DNA of 64,000 bases, from the NCBI GenBank assembly GCA_949316235.1, contig OX438754.1:2403501-2467500 (forward strand). The letters run 5' to 3'. The notes under the pieces were generated by a model. It was not told where the DNA came from. It worked only from the letters and a program-made list of their open reading frames with translations, and searched no databases. This document shows, one piece after another, positions 43,906 to 55,664 of this stretch; the first letter of the stretch is position 1; each line of letters starts with the position of its first letter. The position numbers were made by a program, and so were the translations under genes. Origin of the DNA: Oegoconia quadripuncta. Lineage: Eukaryota > Arthropoda > Insecta > Lepidoptera > Autostichidae.

Positions 43906-44488
43906 GTGGAAAAGAAATCACTTTATTTGCTTTGATTTTTGGCGGCGTGGGTGGTAAATATATTACAAAATTCCCGCAAAAACCTGCCTATACGAGGCGT
44001 GCAAATATTGAAGGCATAAATTACAAATTTTACAATTTCCACTATATTACGTAGAATTACAGTGAATTCTAAATTATCCCCGTCATAATTAATAATATTA
44101 AATACTAATGAGTTCGTCAAAAAACAGCATTAATTATAATTGAAATCTCATGTATAAAATAGAAAAACTATTCTCCACTCTATTATGTGGTCTGTAGAAC
44201 AATCAATTTAAATCGAATTCAGCTGAAACACCTCAGTTGCGAAAATGTTCGTCAATATCTGGTAACATTTATGTAATAAACTAGGTACTAATTAAGTAGG
44301 TAGGTCTCCTTATCCTTAAAACCCAGTGTACATAGAGCTAGACTACCTTGGACTTATTGATTTCATCGTAAACAGTCTCCCGCCTACACCAAAGCTCGCA
44401 CAATACAAAGTACCATTTAGATTTACCGCTAAATATTACAAGGACATTCGCACGCACTTAATCTGATGTGTGTCTGTCCGTGTTTAAG
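43906..44488. other. Unassigned AT-rich stretch
   Basis: Nothing recognised. Confidence 0.45.
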
Positions 44489-44612
44489 GCTTCTGCCGCG
44501 CCCATATGTCGAGTGCCCTCCCAGCCCGTGGTTCACCTGGGTGGGCCACGTGCATTTATCTTCACCCAACACCTTGGTGAACTACGAGTGCATACGCAGA
44601 GTGGGGAGCACG
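44489..44612 (+). CDS. Weak candidate exon
   Basis: Preceded by TGTCTGTCCGTGTTTAAG (acceptor-like) and followed by CACG|GTAGTA. Markedly GC-rich for the area. Two frames are open: one includes PSPWFTWVGHVHLSS, the other (the phase that would follow 28065-28150) QPVVHLGGPRAFIF. Product unknown; could be a decayed TE. Confidence 0.3.
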
Positions 44613-44719
44613 GTAGTAATTGTAAGAAAAATTAATTGTAATGTTGTAATTGATGAAGATAAAGTGGAATTTATTGATACAACGTGCTAATTAGGAATTT
44701 CGCTTGACTCCAAATTTCA

Positions 44720-45310
44720 GTGACGACCAAATTTAGAATCTTTAGCGTGTATGTAGAGTTTCGCAGCATAATTGCCGTCTGGAAGACTAGACAGCTAACA
44801 GATGTGACTACTGCAAGATTAGTGAACTTTTTTCACAATATTCTGTCTTACGGTATTTTACTTTGGGGACAAGTAGGTAGCTGACACAGAGTTTTTTTAT
44901 TTAGCAAAATAGGGCGTCCGCGCCATTTATAATCTGCGTCGATATGACTCTCCGGGATAGGTTCAAAGACTGTTCGTTCACAATTTATTTACGAGAATAT
45001 GTACAGTCGGTATCATAATTGAGGTCTTTATCTACAAATATTTGTAGGGGAACGTCTACCACCAAATTTCATCCAAATCCGTCCAGACGTATAGGCGTGA
45101 AGAGGTAACAAACATACACACACATACACACGGATATTCGCATTTATAATATTAGTTGGGATTGGCCACTGCTATGTTCAGACTAAGCAAAGTTAGTACA
45201 TAATTTATGGGGAACTGTATACTTATATATATGTATAGCTTTGTGAATGAGCAGTAATGTCAATAATTTTAATATTAAGTTAAAGACTTTTGTTGTCAGT
45301 TTTATAAAAA
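44720..45310 (+). repeat. LINE family D fragments with retroelement UTR
   Basis: 44720-45000 carries the degenerate SYGILLWGQ coding block (CTGTCTTACGGTATTTTACT). 45050-45150 is a retroelement 3' UTR. 45233-45310 is the LINE D end (TTTGTGAATGAGCAGTAATG). Confidence 0.6.
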
Positions 45311-45544
45311 TAGAATTACTATTCATATCTTGCAGTTCTGGTAACAATGTTACTCAGATTCACACTATTTTACAGAGGACAGTTACTGTAACTTCATCAG
45401 CAATCATCATGGGAATGGATTATATCCAGCAACAGAAAAGGTTGATGCATTGTGATCATAGTGTTCAGTTGTTCATAAAAAAACAGTTTTGATTTTCCTG
45501 ATCTTACTATCAGTTTGAATTCATTTATTCACAACTTACACTAT

Positions 45545-45862
45545 CATTATGTCATCATCCCATCTGCCACAGGACGTTCACCGCTGAATATAGGCCTCCC
45601 CCATACAGGCATCCAGTGATATCCCATAATCTTTATCACATCCTTTTTAGTTTGCGTTCCACCCTGTGCTCGCCGGTGCGTGATCTCTACTAGAACTTTA
45701 TGCCTCAATGGTTATCAGTCCTACGCTCTGTGCCCTGCCCATGGTCACTTCGCCTCACTAACCCGCTGGGCTATGTCGGTGGCTGTTGTTCGTCCACAAA
45801 TCTGTTCATTTATATAGCTCGTTGTGACCTTGTGCTTTCTTATGAGACCCATACTCGTACGT
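45545..45862. repeat. Dispersed repeat H copy 3
   Basis: CACAGGACGTTCACCGCTGA, CGGTGCGTGATCTC, ATAGCTCGTTGTGACCTTG, CTTTCTTATGAGACC. Leads directly into the 69-bp minisatellite. Confidence 0.6.
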
Positions 45863-46556
45863 TTCACTGTTAGGTATAGATAGACTCGAAAAGCAGGGGT
45901 CGAAAATGGTCAGTAAAGTCAGTATTTTTAACTCACTGTTAGATATAGATAGACTCGAAAAGCAGGGTTCGAAAATGGTCAGTAAAGTCAGTATTTTTAA
46001 CTCACTGTTAGGTATAGATAGACTCGAAAAGCAGGGGTCGAAAATGGTCAGTAAAGTCAGTATTTTTAACTCACTGTTAGGTACAGATAGACTCGAAAAG
46101 CAGGGGTCGAAAATGGTCAGTAAAGTTAGTATTTTTAACTCGCTGTTAGGTACAGATAGACTCGAAAAGCAGGGTTCGAAAATGGTCAGTAAAGTCAGTA
46201 TTTTTAACTCACTGTTAGGTATAGATAGACTCGAAAAGCAGGGGTCGAAAATGGTCAGTAAAGTCAGTATTTTTAACTCACTGTTAGGTACAGATAGACT
46301 CGAAAAGCAGGGGTCGAAAATGGTCAGTAAAGTCAGTATTTTTAACTCACTGTTAGGTATAGATAGACTCGAAAAGCAGGGGTCGAAAATGGTCAGTAAA
46401 GTCAGTATTTTTAACTCACTGTTAGGTACAGATAGACTCGAAAAGCAGGGGTCGAAAATGGTCAGTAAATTTAGTATTTTTAACTCGCTGTTAGGTACAG
46501 ATAGACTCGAAAAGCAGGGTTCGAAAATGGTCAGTAAAGTCAGTATTTTTAACTAT
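45863..46556. repeat. Minisatellite, 69-bp unit x ~10
   Basis: Units start at 45906, 45975, 46044 ... 46527, exactly 69 bp apart, each with ATGGTCAGTAAAGTCAGTAT. Since 69 is a multiple of three and the unit lacks stops in one frame, a 234-codon frame with a 23-residue repeat is open; I regard it as non-coding. Units differ by single bases (GGGGTCG/GGGTTCG, GTATAG/GTACAG). Confidence 0.95.
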
Positions 46557-46683
46557 CTTCATTCTTTTCGCTACAGATTTTCTTTTAAATACAGTTTTGG
46601 CAGTTACTAAAGCATAAATGAAATATATAAATTCCGGTTTATGGGTGACTCCACACCTAATTACAAACAAGTTTCCTAGCCGA

Positions 46684-47492
46684 AAATTGTTGGACTTCCA
46701 TACTAAAGCTGGTTCCAGAATGGTTTACTTTGTATGGGTAATCGTAAATTGTTGGACTTCCATACTAAAGCTGGTTCCAGAATGGTTTACTTTCTATGGG
46801 TAATCGTAAATTGTTGGACTTCCATACTAAAGCTGGTTCCAGAATGGTTTACTTTGCATGGGTAATCGTAAATTGTTGGACTTCCATACTAAAGCTGGTT
46901 CCAGAATGGTTTACTTTGTATGGGTAATCGTAAATTGTTGGACTTCCATACTAAAGCTGGTTCCAGAATGGTTTACTTTCTATGGGTAATCGTAAATTGT
47001 TGGACTTCCATACTAAAGCTGGTTCCAAAATGGTTTACTTTCTATGGGTAATCGTAAATTGTTGGACTTCCATACTAAAGCTGGTTCCAGAATGGTTTAC
47101 TTTGTATGGGTAATCGTAAATTGTTGGACTTCCATACTAAAGCTGGTTCCAGAATGGTTTACTTTGTATGGGTAATCGTAAATTGTTGGACTTCCATACT
47201 AAAGCTGGTTCCAAAATGGTTTACTTTCTATGGGTAATCGTAAATTGTTGGACTTCCATACTAAAGCTGGTTCCAGAATGGTTTACTTTGTATGGGTAAT
47301 CGTAAATTGTTGGACTTCCATACTAAAGCTGGTTCCAGAATGGTTTACTTTGTATGGGTAATCGTAAATTGTTGGACTTCCATACTAAAGCTGGTTCCAG
47401 AATGGTTTACTTTGTATGGGTAATCGTAAATTGTTGGACTTCCATACTAAAGCTGGTTCCAGAATGGTTTACTTTCTATGGGTAATCGTAAA
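46684..47492. repeat. Minisatellite, 62-bp unit x13
   Basis: CTAAAGCTGGTTCCAGAATG recurs every 62 bp from ~46702 to ~47446, 13 times. Variants: CCAG/CCAA and TTTG/TTTC-tATGGG. The last unit runs into ATTTTTTGATCGCATTC, matching the single-copy relative at 25060-25145. Confidence 0.95.
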
Positions 47493-47654
47493 TTTTTTGA
47501 TCGCATTCAACTATGGTTCCTTGGTGAAAGTTGTTCGTAGTCAAGAGTAGCGTAGTACGTACCAGGCAGTAAAATCTTATTGACTATGCAATCAATTTCG
47601 TCCTTTGATAAAGTCATCCATCTGTCTTCATTGTTCTTACTGTATATTATTACA

Positions 47655-47915
47655 ATTTGTATACAATGGCGTTAGCGGACTCACCGGAATGTGATTGTGG
47701 TTAGGTTGAACAGTCTGCTTATCACATTTTGTGGTGGCGCAGTAAATGGTGTCGGGAACGCGAAACTATGCTTGACGATCTAATTTCGAAAATCCAACCG
47801 GTATATGCGGCGGCATAATCTATAATATTTTTATTTCCAATAGATTTAAATTGACATTCAACAAATGATTATCATGTATCTTACGTTAAAATAAATGCTT
47901 GAAGTTTGAAGTCTA
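47655..47915 (+). pseudogene. LINE family S ORF2 C-terminus with Cys/His knuckle
   Basis: ALADSPECDCG, stop, VEQSAYHILWW, SKWCREREtMLDDLISKIQP: the CxC...H...C knuckle that ends many non-LTR ORF2 proteins. Tail AATAAATGCTTGAAGTTTG as at 20400-20475. Confidence 0.75.
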
Positions 47916-47924
47916 GACGGCTTG

Positions 47925-48205
47925 ACGGATATTGTTATCGTCTTGGACCCCAGAGTATCATAAGCTAGGATACGTTTTATGACGAAACATCTAACATGGC
48001 ATCTGCAAAATATGCTGTCAGGTTTTGGGCTTTTACAATATCAGCCCCACAGGTAATCCCGCCCAGTGACTCCTAGGAGTGCCTCCCACATCCTCCTCCT
48101 CTGATGTTGTCCGTCTACCTTCTACCGTCCACTAAAGGTAGACGGATCCTTATGTGACTCTATTGCTACATTAGTTCTCAGACTAATTAAAGAAAGAAAT
48201 TGGCG
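47925..48205 (+). repeat. Repeat P then retroelement tail
   Basis: 47925-48040 repeat P (AGAGTATCATAAGCTAGGAT, AATATGCTGTCAGG). 48050-48205 matches 4380-4650 (GTAGACGGATCCTTATG, GACTAATTAAAGAAAG). 48206-48940 shows nothing recognisable. Confidence 0.5.
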
Positions 48206-48944
48206 TAAGTAGGAAAAAGACAAAATTAAGGTTACACAAACTAGTCAGTAGCAGCTTTATTCATTGCATATTTTATTATTGTGATGATCACTAATGGATA
48301 CCAATGTTATGTATCACCCAGTTTGGAATCAGCAACTACTAATATATAGTACGGGTTTAGACTCATTTTAGCGTCAATTACTCCCTTGTATGTTTCTTGG
48401 CCTCAGATTACTGTCTAATGTTATTAATTTAATTACATACATTGTAAAATATTTTTAACAGATTGTACTTTTAAGTAGGCTTTCAGGAAATAAACATAAT
48501 TTATTATTATTATAAGGTATTTCGTCGTTTCCTACAATGAAAACGGGACGAATTGAGAAATAACGAGCCTTGGAATTTGTTAAATGAAGAGAGATAGAGT
48601 GTGATACCGGTCGGGTACAGCATGGTACGAAACTTACGGATTACGAGTCAATCTATAATATTATCTGAAGGTATGAAAGGCGACCGTTTTGTCATTGAAG
48701 GTCTTTTGTAGAAATTATTATTGGGTAATAATGTCAATGTTGTTTCTTAAAATTGTATTCACCAACCAGCTGAACATAACAATTTGCACAAATCTTTAAC
48801 ACAATTAATAGATAATCGAATAAAAATATAGCAAAAATGTAGAAGGTAATAGCAAAATTTGGTTGAGATTGTTACTTCATTTATTTCATATTTATCTTTT
48901 CCAAACTGCTAAATAGTATATCAATCATGAGAACTTGCGATAGG

Positions 48945-49370
48945 ACCCGAGCGACTCCAATCACGGAAACCTCTTTGGTCTTATCCCGAGGAATATCTCC
49001 TCGACATCCGACCGAAAGGGCTTACGGAGTGCCAATCGCAGTGTCTGATGAGTGACTTTGTCCAGGACTCCTCGGATTAGGACGACGCTAAGTAGGATCC
49101 AGACGGGTGTATCCACCACCTCTACAAATGCGGTCCAAAAGAATCTTCGGTATTCGACTGCGGTGTGCCGGATTAGACCGTTGCCCACACCGGAGAATGC
49201 CCCGGCAGACATTTATTCCCAGGTGCGCAAGCTGGACTCCGATTCTCTCGTGCACACAAGTGCAAAAGGGACAAACCTATTGATATCTAAACATTGAGTG
49301 GGTGAGAATCATGTATCTGGACGAATTCAAAGTGCTGCGCCAGCGGCTACGGACTAGATCTAGCAGGGCA
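48945..49370. other. Unassigned GC-rich block with ORFs on both strands
   Basis: 83 open codons on the minus strand (GLIRHTAVEYRRFFWTAFV) and 81 on the plus over the same bases, then plus-strand RIMYLDEFKVLRQRL near 49310. Base composition is far from the flanks. Could be decayed retroelement coding sequence; no family motif seen. Confidence 0.35.
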
Positions 49371-49456
49371 TAACATTAATGTATTGTAACGTTGTTGTTG
49401 TCGAAGTATGGCAAGATAAATAAATATTTCGGTGGGAATGTTGTAGACTTCTTGGA

Positions 49457-49631
49457 CCAGCTGTCGTACCATTTAAAAGTTTTTGCGTTAGATCACAAAA
49501 TTTGGTGCCACGTAAGCGCCCTAGAAGTAAGGATAAGGGGATACACGTATCGAGTTACCGCAATTTACTTCTAGGGCGCTTACGTAGTACCAGCGTTCGA
49601 ACGCAAACTTTTTATGTGGTACGGCTGCTGG
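49457..49631. mobile_element. Foldback element N, copy 2
   Basis: Inner arms CGTAAGCGCCCTAGAAGTAA (49511-49530) and its perfect complement (49565-49584); imperfect outer arms extend to CCAGCTGTCGTACC / GGTACGGCTGCTGG. Confidence 0.75.
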
Positions 49632-49805
49632 GTGATGCTGACTGACTAGACTATAAAGAAGAAGGGAAGGGATTATAGGGAAGAAGACAGGGGCAAAAAG
49701 TGGACAATGACGAGACGATGACTTGATGAGCGTAAATTTATAGTAATACCTAAAATATTAAGAAATAGAGCATTAAACACCGACCGTGCCCTGTTTTCCT
49801 TTCAG

Positions 49806-49985
49806 TGGTCTTGCAAATCGTCTAATCCCAAACTTAGACAAAAGCCTGTACTATGATACTTTATAACAGATACATAAATATTTATAACAAAAAAACAAGG
49901 TTTGGAAGTAAACTTCGTATTCATCACACATTTACCACGAGCCGAGTGGGAGTCGGACAAGCAACCCTTGGTCTCGAAGGCGGAA
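49806..49985 (-). repeat. SINE family A, very decayed
   Basis: CGTCTAATCCCAAACTTAG, GTATTCATCACACATTTACC, GGGAGTCGGACAAGCAACCC. Confidence 0.6.
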
Positions 49986-50269
49986 GTACTATAATATATT
50001 GGCCGAATGGTGATAGTAACAAGATAGCCAAAGATGATATTCTTAAATTAAAAAGTATAACAGCTGTGCTGTACACGCGGATTTTGCAAAATTACCACCC
50101 AATGAAAAAGCAAAAAGTCAAGTATGGAGCCAACTTTATACAAATTACAAACTCTGACTGCATGCAAAATACGCAAATGCTCGACGGAAAATTTAAAAAT
50201 GCAATAAGTAAATGTCAGACTAAAATATTGGTATCATAACTGTTAAATTACTGTATTCTCTTGGATTAA

Positions 50270-50700
50270 TCTAATGGCGTTGTTATTCCGCGACCGCTGG
50301 CGCTAACAAACAGCTCAAGTCCTGGCTACAGCGCCCTCTGTGTTTATATCCCTATTCGGTACAGCGTGACCGCGCCTCATCCCTACGTTTACCTTCCACC
50401 ATATTCACCAAGCAATTGACCATTTCAATGACATAGGAATAGAGTTGAAAACAAATATGCACTGTCTCATACGACGTTCCAAAACCAATCACCATCTATT
50501 TGCCTAGTTGAAAATGTTCAAAAGAAATCAAACTGTATTGCTGAGGTTTGTAGAATCGTTTTGGTGTGTTGGGTGTGCGCAAATACGCAGCCTCCCCTAG
50601 GGTTGGCGGTCGATCCATCCAGTCGCCTCGCCGGCGTGGCACCGGCGCGTTCCGTGTCTCGGAAAATTTTAACAAAAGCATTCACCACCTTTTCCTTTCA
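50270..50700. promoter_or_regulatory. CpG-richer block, possible promoter
   Basis: 50270-50390 (CAGCGCCCTCTGTG) and 50560-50665 (CGCCTCGCCGGCGTGGCACC) stand out as GC-rich in AT-rich DNA. No exon with paired splice sites seen. A 77-codon frame from 50566 is not recognised. Confidence 0.3.
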
Positions 50701-50799
50701 CCGATAAGAAAAACTGTGGTGTACTCAAACAAATATAATGTCGCGTTTTTAACACGAGTGGTTAATTTCGTTCGAGATTTTAGTTTGTGCTTTTTATAG

Positions 50800-52590
50800 T
50801 GGACTATTTGGTTCCCGTTTGTTGTCGAACTGCAGGATATGTTATGTGGTACAATTTAGTGCGGCGATGTTGAAGTGATCAGTTGTTAGACAAAGCGTTG
50901 GTTTTCGCGAAATTTCTGCAAACGTTATAGCTTAGTTTACTTAGCTTAGTTAATTGAGATTTATTTTTGTTTGGGACACCTTAAGAAGAGGTATTGTTTG
51001 GTATTTTTGTTGGATATCGTCATGTGTCCGCTTGTAGTTAGGATTGTAAAAATGCTTTTGTCAATGTGAGACAAACAAGCTTTGAATCTGCAAAGCGATT
51101 CACAATTTATTTAAAAATCAATGCACCTAAATTGTTGTGCAATCAGAATATTAGCAGTCCCAAGGCAGACCCTAGCGTAAACCTCTTAATTATCTCGTCA
51201 ATGAGAGAAATTAGCGGTTTAACTAGTACGTTTATTACGATAATTATCTTTAACGGTGTAGCTAGTTTGGTTTAAAGATTAGAGCGAGAACTAAACTATA
51301 GATTGCAGCGATCTGGATAACGAATGATAATGCTTGATGAAAGTTGCTGTGATTAATCACGATGACGTAAGGCTGTCATCCTCGATAACAAATGGAAGCC
51401 GTACCATGATGACGTCATGTGACTGAACACTAGTTTGCACATTGCACACGCACGGAATACTAACAGGCATGGCTAGTAGCGATTTCAAAATGGATCTATC
51501 AAGTAGATCGTTGATTAAAAATGCAATGATAGTACGTATTTCAATTTGACACAGGAAATGAACGGGTCAAGCCAAGAAGACTTCGTCGTTTACAGGTCTT
51601 CAAGGGGTCAAAGATCAGAGGCGGAATAAATTGATTGATAGCCAAAAAGGTGTATTTCCCTAGTTAGACACAAATGAAATACGTGTCAATGAACCGGGTG
51701 TGTCACAAATAATTACCACCCTCGGCCAAAGGAAATGTAATATCAAGTTAATTGTTTTAACATTTTCAAAACGTCATTTAAATTGTTTTCGTATAGACAC
51801 AGTGTATTAACTTCAGTCACATTCACAGAAAACAATTCGCAGTAACCGCATCTACAACATATTTATTGGTAACTTTGAGCAAGTGGTTTGCAAATTATGG
51901 TAAGAGGCCTAACATCGGTCTCCGAAACTAGATAATTTTAACTGCATTTAAAATGGAGGTGTCGCCTTGATATACCGCAACAATTAGCCTCGCTTCCCGG
52001 GCTGTATCGATAAGGTCGTGTTTACAGTCGCAATGCGCAAGTCAATTCTCCACCAACCCTGGCTCTTGGCCAGAGATCAGCTGATACCAATCTTTATATC
52101 AGCCTTTGGATTATGTGAACTTCGAAGATACAATTTCTCATCTGCAGTTTTATCTTTAGCATACAACTTTGTAATTGTAGGTCATAAAGTAGTATTTTTT
52201 CTGTAACCGATATTTTCGAATTATGCGCAATAACGATGCCTTTTATGTAGGCCCAAGTAAATTACGTCCCCATACTAGGAAGAATAGAAAAGATATCCAG
52301 AAAATTACTCTACGTAAATCATTTTATGGCATACATATTATCGCTGACAATAGTCGGTATGGCTATTATATTATACTAAGGTGGTTAATATCATCCATCG
52401 GCCATTAAATTCTTGATCATAATATTCTTTATTGCACAGAAAATATTAAAAAAATATAGGTACAAAACAGTAAGAAATAATGTACAACGGTGTTTTTTCA
52501 AGCTCAAACAGAGACGGAAGGACTCTCACGGATGTGTGCAGGGAGTTTGTTATTCATCAAACTTGAGTGTTTATGCCATTGTAAGTTATC
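50800..52590. other. Largely unassigned unique sequence
   Basis: No recognised repeat or convincing exon apart from the CRE motifs. Low repeat density suggests intron or upstream sequence of a gene. Confidence 0.4.
51363..51417. promoter_or_regulatory. Two CRE/ATF-like motifs
   Basis: TGACGTAA at 51363-51370 and the full palindrome TGACGTCA at 51410-51417. CREB/ATF binding is known for these; the target gene is not visible. Confidence 0.3.
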
Positions 52591-52594
52591 TGAG

Positions 52595-52750
52595 TGATCT
52601 GTCACTTCTTGAATGTCAATTCAAATCTATTATAAAAAATAATGGAATTTATGCATGTATCTGTCAGTGTCTCCATTTGCCTCTGATTTCGATAGGGAAA
52701 TCATCTTTAGGAAAACTTGCGCCAAGGAACCCACGTCTTTGTTCGTTCTT
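52595..52750 (-). repeat. LINE family S 3' end
   Basis: Reversed: GTTCCTTGGCGCAAG, CACTGACAGATACATGC, TGAATTGACATTCAAG. Confidence 0.55.
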
Positions 52751-54590
52751 CTTGGTTTTCGTATATTGCTAGTAGCGGACTTTGCCGTAACAATTTGTAA
52801 AATACGTTTGCAATAAAATTTGTTTACAATTTCACACTACTGTTGATTTTAAAGCCCCAGTTTATAGACTCGAGCGTTCTTTTCATAACTTTGATAGTTG
52901 GAAGCGGTTTAATATCCATTAGCCTTTATCCGCTAGGCAGGGCGTGTTTCTAATTAATTACAATTCCTTTTCGTTTCCTAGCAGTTTTACTGTTATATGG
53001 TCAGCTGTGGTTGTGTCTTCGTCTATTAGATTAATAATAGTTTTTATAACAGACGTAAACTTTTACACTTTCTTTTATATGATGATATTTCGTTTATCCA
53101 CTCGATGTATTGTGTATTTGTGCTCATTAGGTATTCTGTCTGTGTTGTTCTGTATACTGTCCGTCTAGATGCTAGCATTTCATACAATCATTTTTCGTAC
53201 AGCTTTTCTTGTATAATTGGGAAGTGGACTAACTCCCTTTCCGCGTAGATGTCGATTGTGAAAGGCGACTAAAGCCAAACATCAAGGAATTGCGATGTGA
53301 ACCAACATCATTGGTGCGAAGCTCCTAAATTCTGCCATTAGGATAATTTTCACATTATTAGTATTATATTCTGATTACACAAGTAATTTTAAAGTGATAT
53401 TATCTCATTCTTATAGGAATAGAGGTTGTTGATTGACGTATGATAAATGATAATATACTGAGTCTCGATAAATGCTTTCTAACATTTGTAGCCTAATTTG
53501 TGCAATTTATATTTCTGTGCTCACTCTCAATTTAACTACAAAATAATGACGCCTTTCTCCGTCTATCAGGGGACCGTTGTGTGTAATCTGTCGCATGTAG
53601 GTACATAGCGTTGGTGAGCATATGGGCTGGCAGTCACTCGTATTCAGAGCGTGACCGTGTCGTCTCAGCCTAGATGCCATCTACTTCATGGGTGTTATCG
53701 ATATCGGATCCATTATCTTTGGTGTGAAGTATCATTTCTTCTATCAATTGTTGATGTACTCCACTTATTTCCTCTATTGTTGTTGAAACGATAATGAAAA
53801 TATTTAAAAATAAAATCTTAGTATAATTTGCTAGAGATTGTGATAATGTTCCTCTACTACTTTCTGCTCGATCTCAACGGTGGTTCATATTTCAGGAACA
53901 CAATTTAGTAGTAGGTACTTAACCAAGCCACCTATAATTTCAACATATTTGTTACCTTCTTTTCAAATTCCGCATAGAACGAACAGATTCTTTAACTCTC
54001 CTGAAAATTGATTAAAATTAATAATACGTTTCAGTATTAGTATTTACTCAAATTATTTCGCCGTTCTTTAAGAAACTTCGATATCTCATGTTAATCAATC
54101 GAACGCATTGCATACCAACTAAGTCCGCTTTCTTACGTGTAATGCTCTGATTAATTAATTTACATGTGAATTCTGAACTGCATAATTTCAACATTCCAAA
54201 CTTTACCTAAACTGGCTTGACCGTAGACTTTGCCTTAGTAATTTTTGTTGTCTTTGTGCCTAACAAAAATTTATTACACATCATATGTTGTATGTGTCCA
54301 ACACATTTTTTGCACGTCGTCATCACGTTTCCATGATCTATGTATGTAGATCTAGACTCAAGATATACTTTCGACCTACGCATTCAAATATAACAAATTT
54401 TCATACTTCAACCATTTATTTCAACTAAAGCGTGCTGTGTGGTTTCGATAAGTAAAAAGAGTATAACCAACCCGCCTCTTCTCGTGGGTGACGTAAAAGA
54501 CGACTAATGGGACATTCCGCCAAAAAATATCTTTTGCACGTTTTAACGGCGATGGGTTGTATGTATTTCTGTATATTTCGAAATGTGAAC
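52751..54590. other. Unassigned unique sequence
   Basis: AT-rich; several 60-75 codon open frames without coding character. Confidence 0.4.
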
Positions 54591-54591
54591 T

Positions 54592-54840
54592 GTTTTTTTT
54601 AACTGGTTAGCATTTGATCTCAATCACACCTGATGTTAAGTGAAGATGAGGTCGAAGGTGGAAGCGTACTGACCCGGAAAAACGAAAATATAATTTTACT
54701 ACCTAACGACCTTGCCCGCTGTGAGAGCAAGTTTCTTCATGTGATGCTTGTGGCTCATGCATTTATCTGTCAGTATGTCAAAACTACTACCGCTTCGAAA
54801 AGCGAAACCAGAAGCGGCACAAGAAATCCATAAGATCAGT
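54592..54840 (-). repeat. SINE C 3' end next to a LINE S 3' end
   Basis: 54592-54682 SINE C (CACACCTGATGTTAAGTGAA); 54700-54840 reversed LINE S (ACTACTACCGCTTCG, GAAGCGGCACAAGAAATCC). Confidence 0.6.
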
Positions 54841-55079
54841 GTTCTGTTTTTTTATAAAATACCTATATCTAATACAATTTTTATGCTTAGCTTAGCATTC
54901 AGAATGTACTCATAGCAAGAAATGTCGATACAAATCTGAAAAATCAAAGATGTCGATTCGTATGGCGCTCAATTCTCTCTCAGTATTGATAAATGTTAGT
55001 TTTATCTTCACAACAACGAAGATTGATATGCTGACTGCAAATGATCTAGTATCTAATATCCCACCCACCGTATCAGTGA

Positions 55080-55215
55080 ACAATACTCTTCGCGGTGCAC
55101 GCGACTTGCGCTTGCGCACGAGAGTCAGTCGGTATCCGCTCCATGCGGGAGCTGCGCGTATGCACCGCTTCCTGCTACCGCAACTAATTCCGAACGCTCG
55201 TTCGTAATTCGATTC
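55080..55215. promoter_or_regulatory. CpG-rich block with arthropod initiator
   Basis: GCACGCGACTTGCGCTTGCG, GAGAGTCAGTCGG (TCAGT initiator at ~55125) and TGCGCGTATGC. Open frames on both strands are unremarkable. Possible transcription start; direction uncertain. Confidence 0.3.
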
Positions 55216-55664
55216 TCGCGAAGTCTGCGACTGTTGGAACTTGAAATAAAACTTTTTAATTTTCATTTCTTAATATGAAACAAGTGTTTATGTGTAGTGT
55301 GTGTTATTGTTGCAAACTAAAACAAGGAATAATAAATGGACGTTATCGACGGAATGCGTAGAAATCGTTTCGCACGAACGGCTGGAGCCATAGTGGAGAA
55401 GTAACTTAGCTATTAGTTATCGGGTACTTGATGGTTTCAGGCATCGCTGCGTTTAGTTTCATGGCGGTTGCGTCCAGTGGTACCGCTATTAACCCCGGGT
55501 TTATTTTTCTCGTAACTGTCCTTGTTCCCTTGTCCATCCAGGCATCCTTTATTTTTATTCGTTTTTATCTGAATTTGGTTCGATTGATTTTTTGAACTGA
55601 GAATATCATTAATCTAATTGAGAAGAAATTTAAAGATCATGTCAAAACAACATTAGCAAAAAGA

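Noticed and set aside
45863..47492. Possible CRISPR array
   Set aside because: Units are contiguous 62- and 69-bp tandem repeats with no unique spacers, in an animal genome.
52413..52772. 119-codon plus-strand ORF
   Set aside because: Its 3' half is a reversed LINE S tail and it has no protein-like features.
54910..55266. 118-codon minus-strand ORF
   Set aside because: No family motif, no splice or start context, and the opposite strand is equally open; more likely GC-driven chance.
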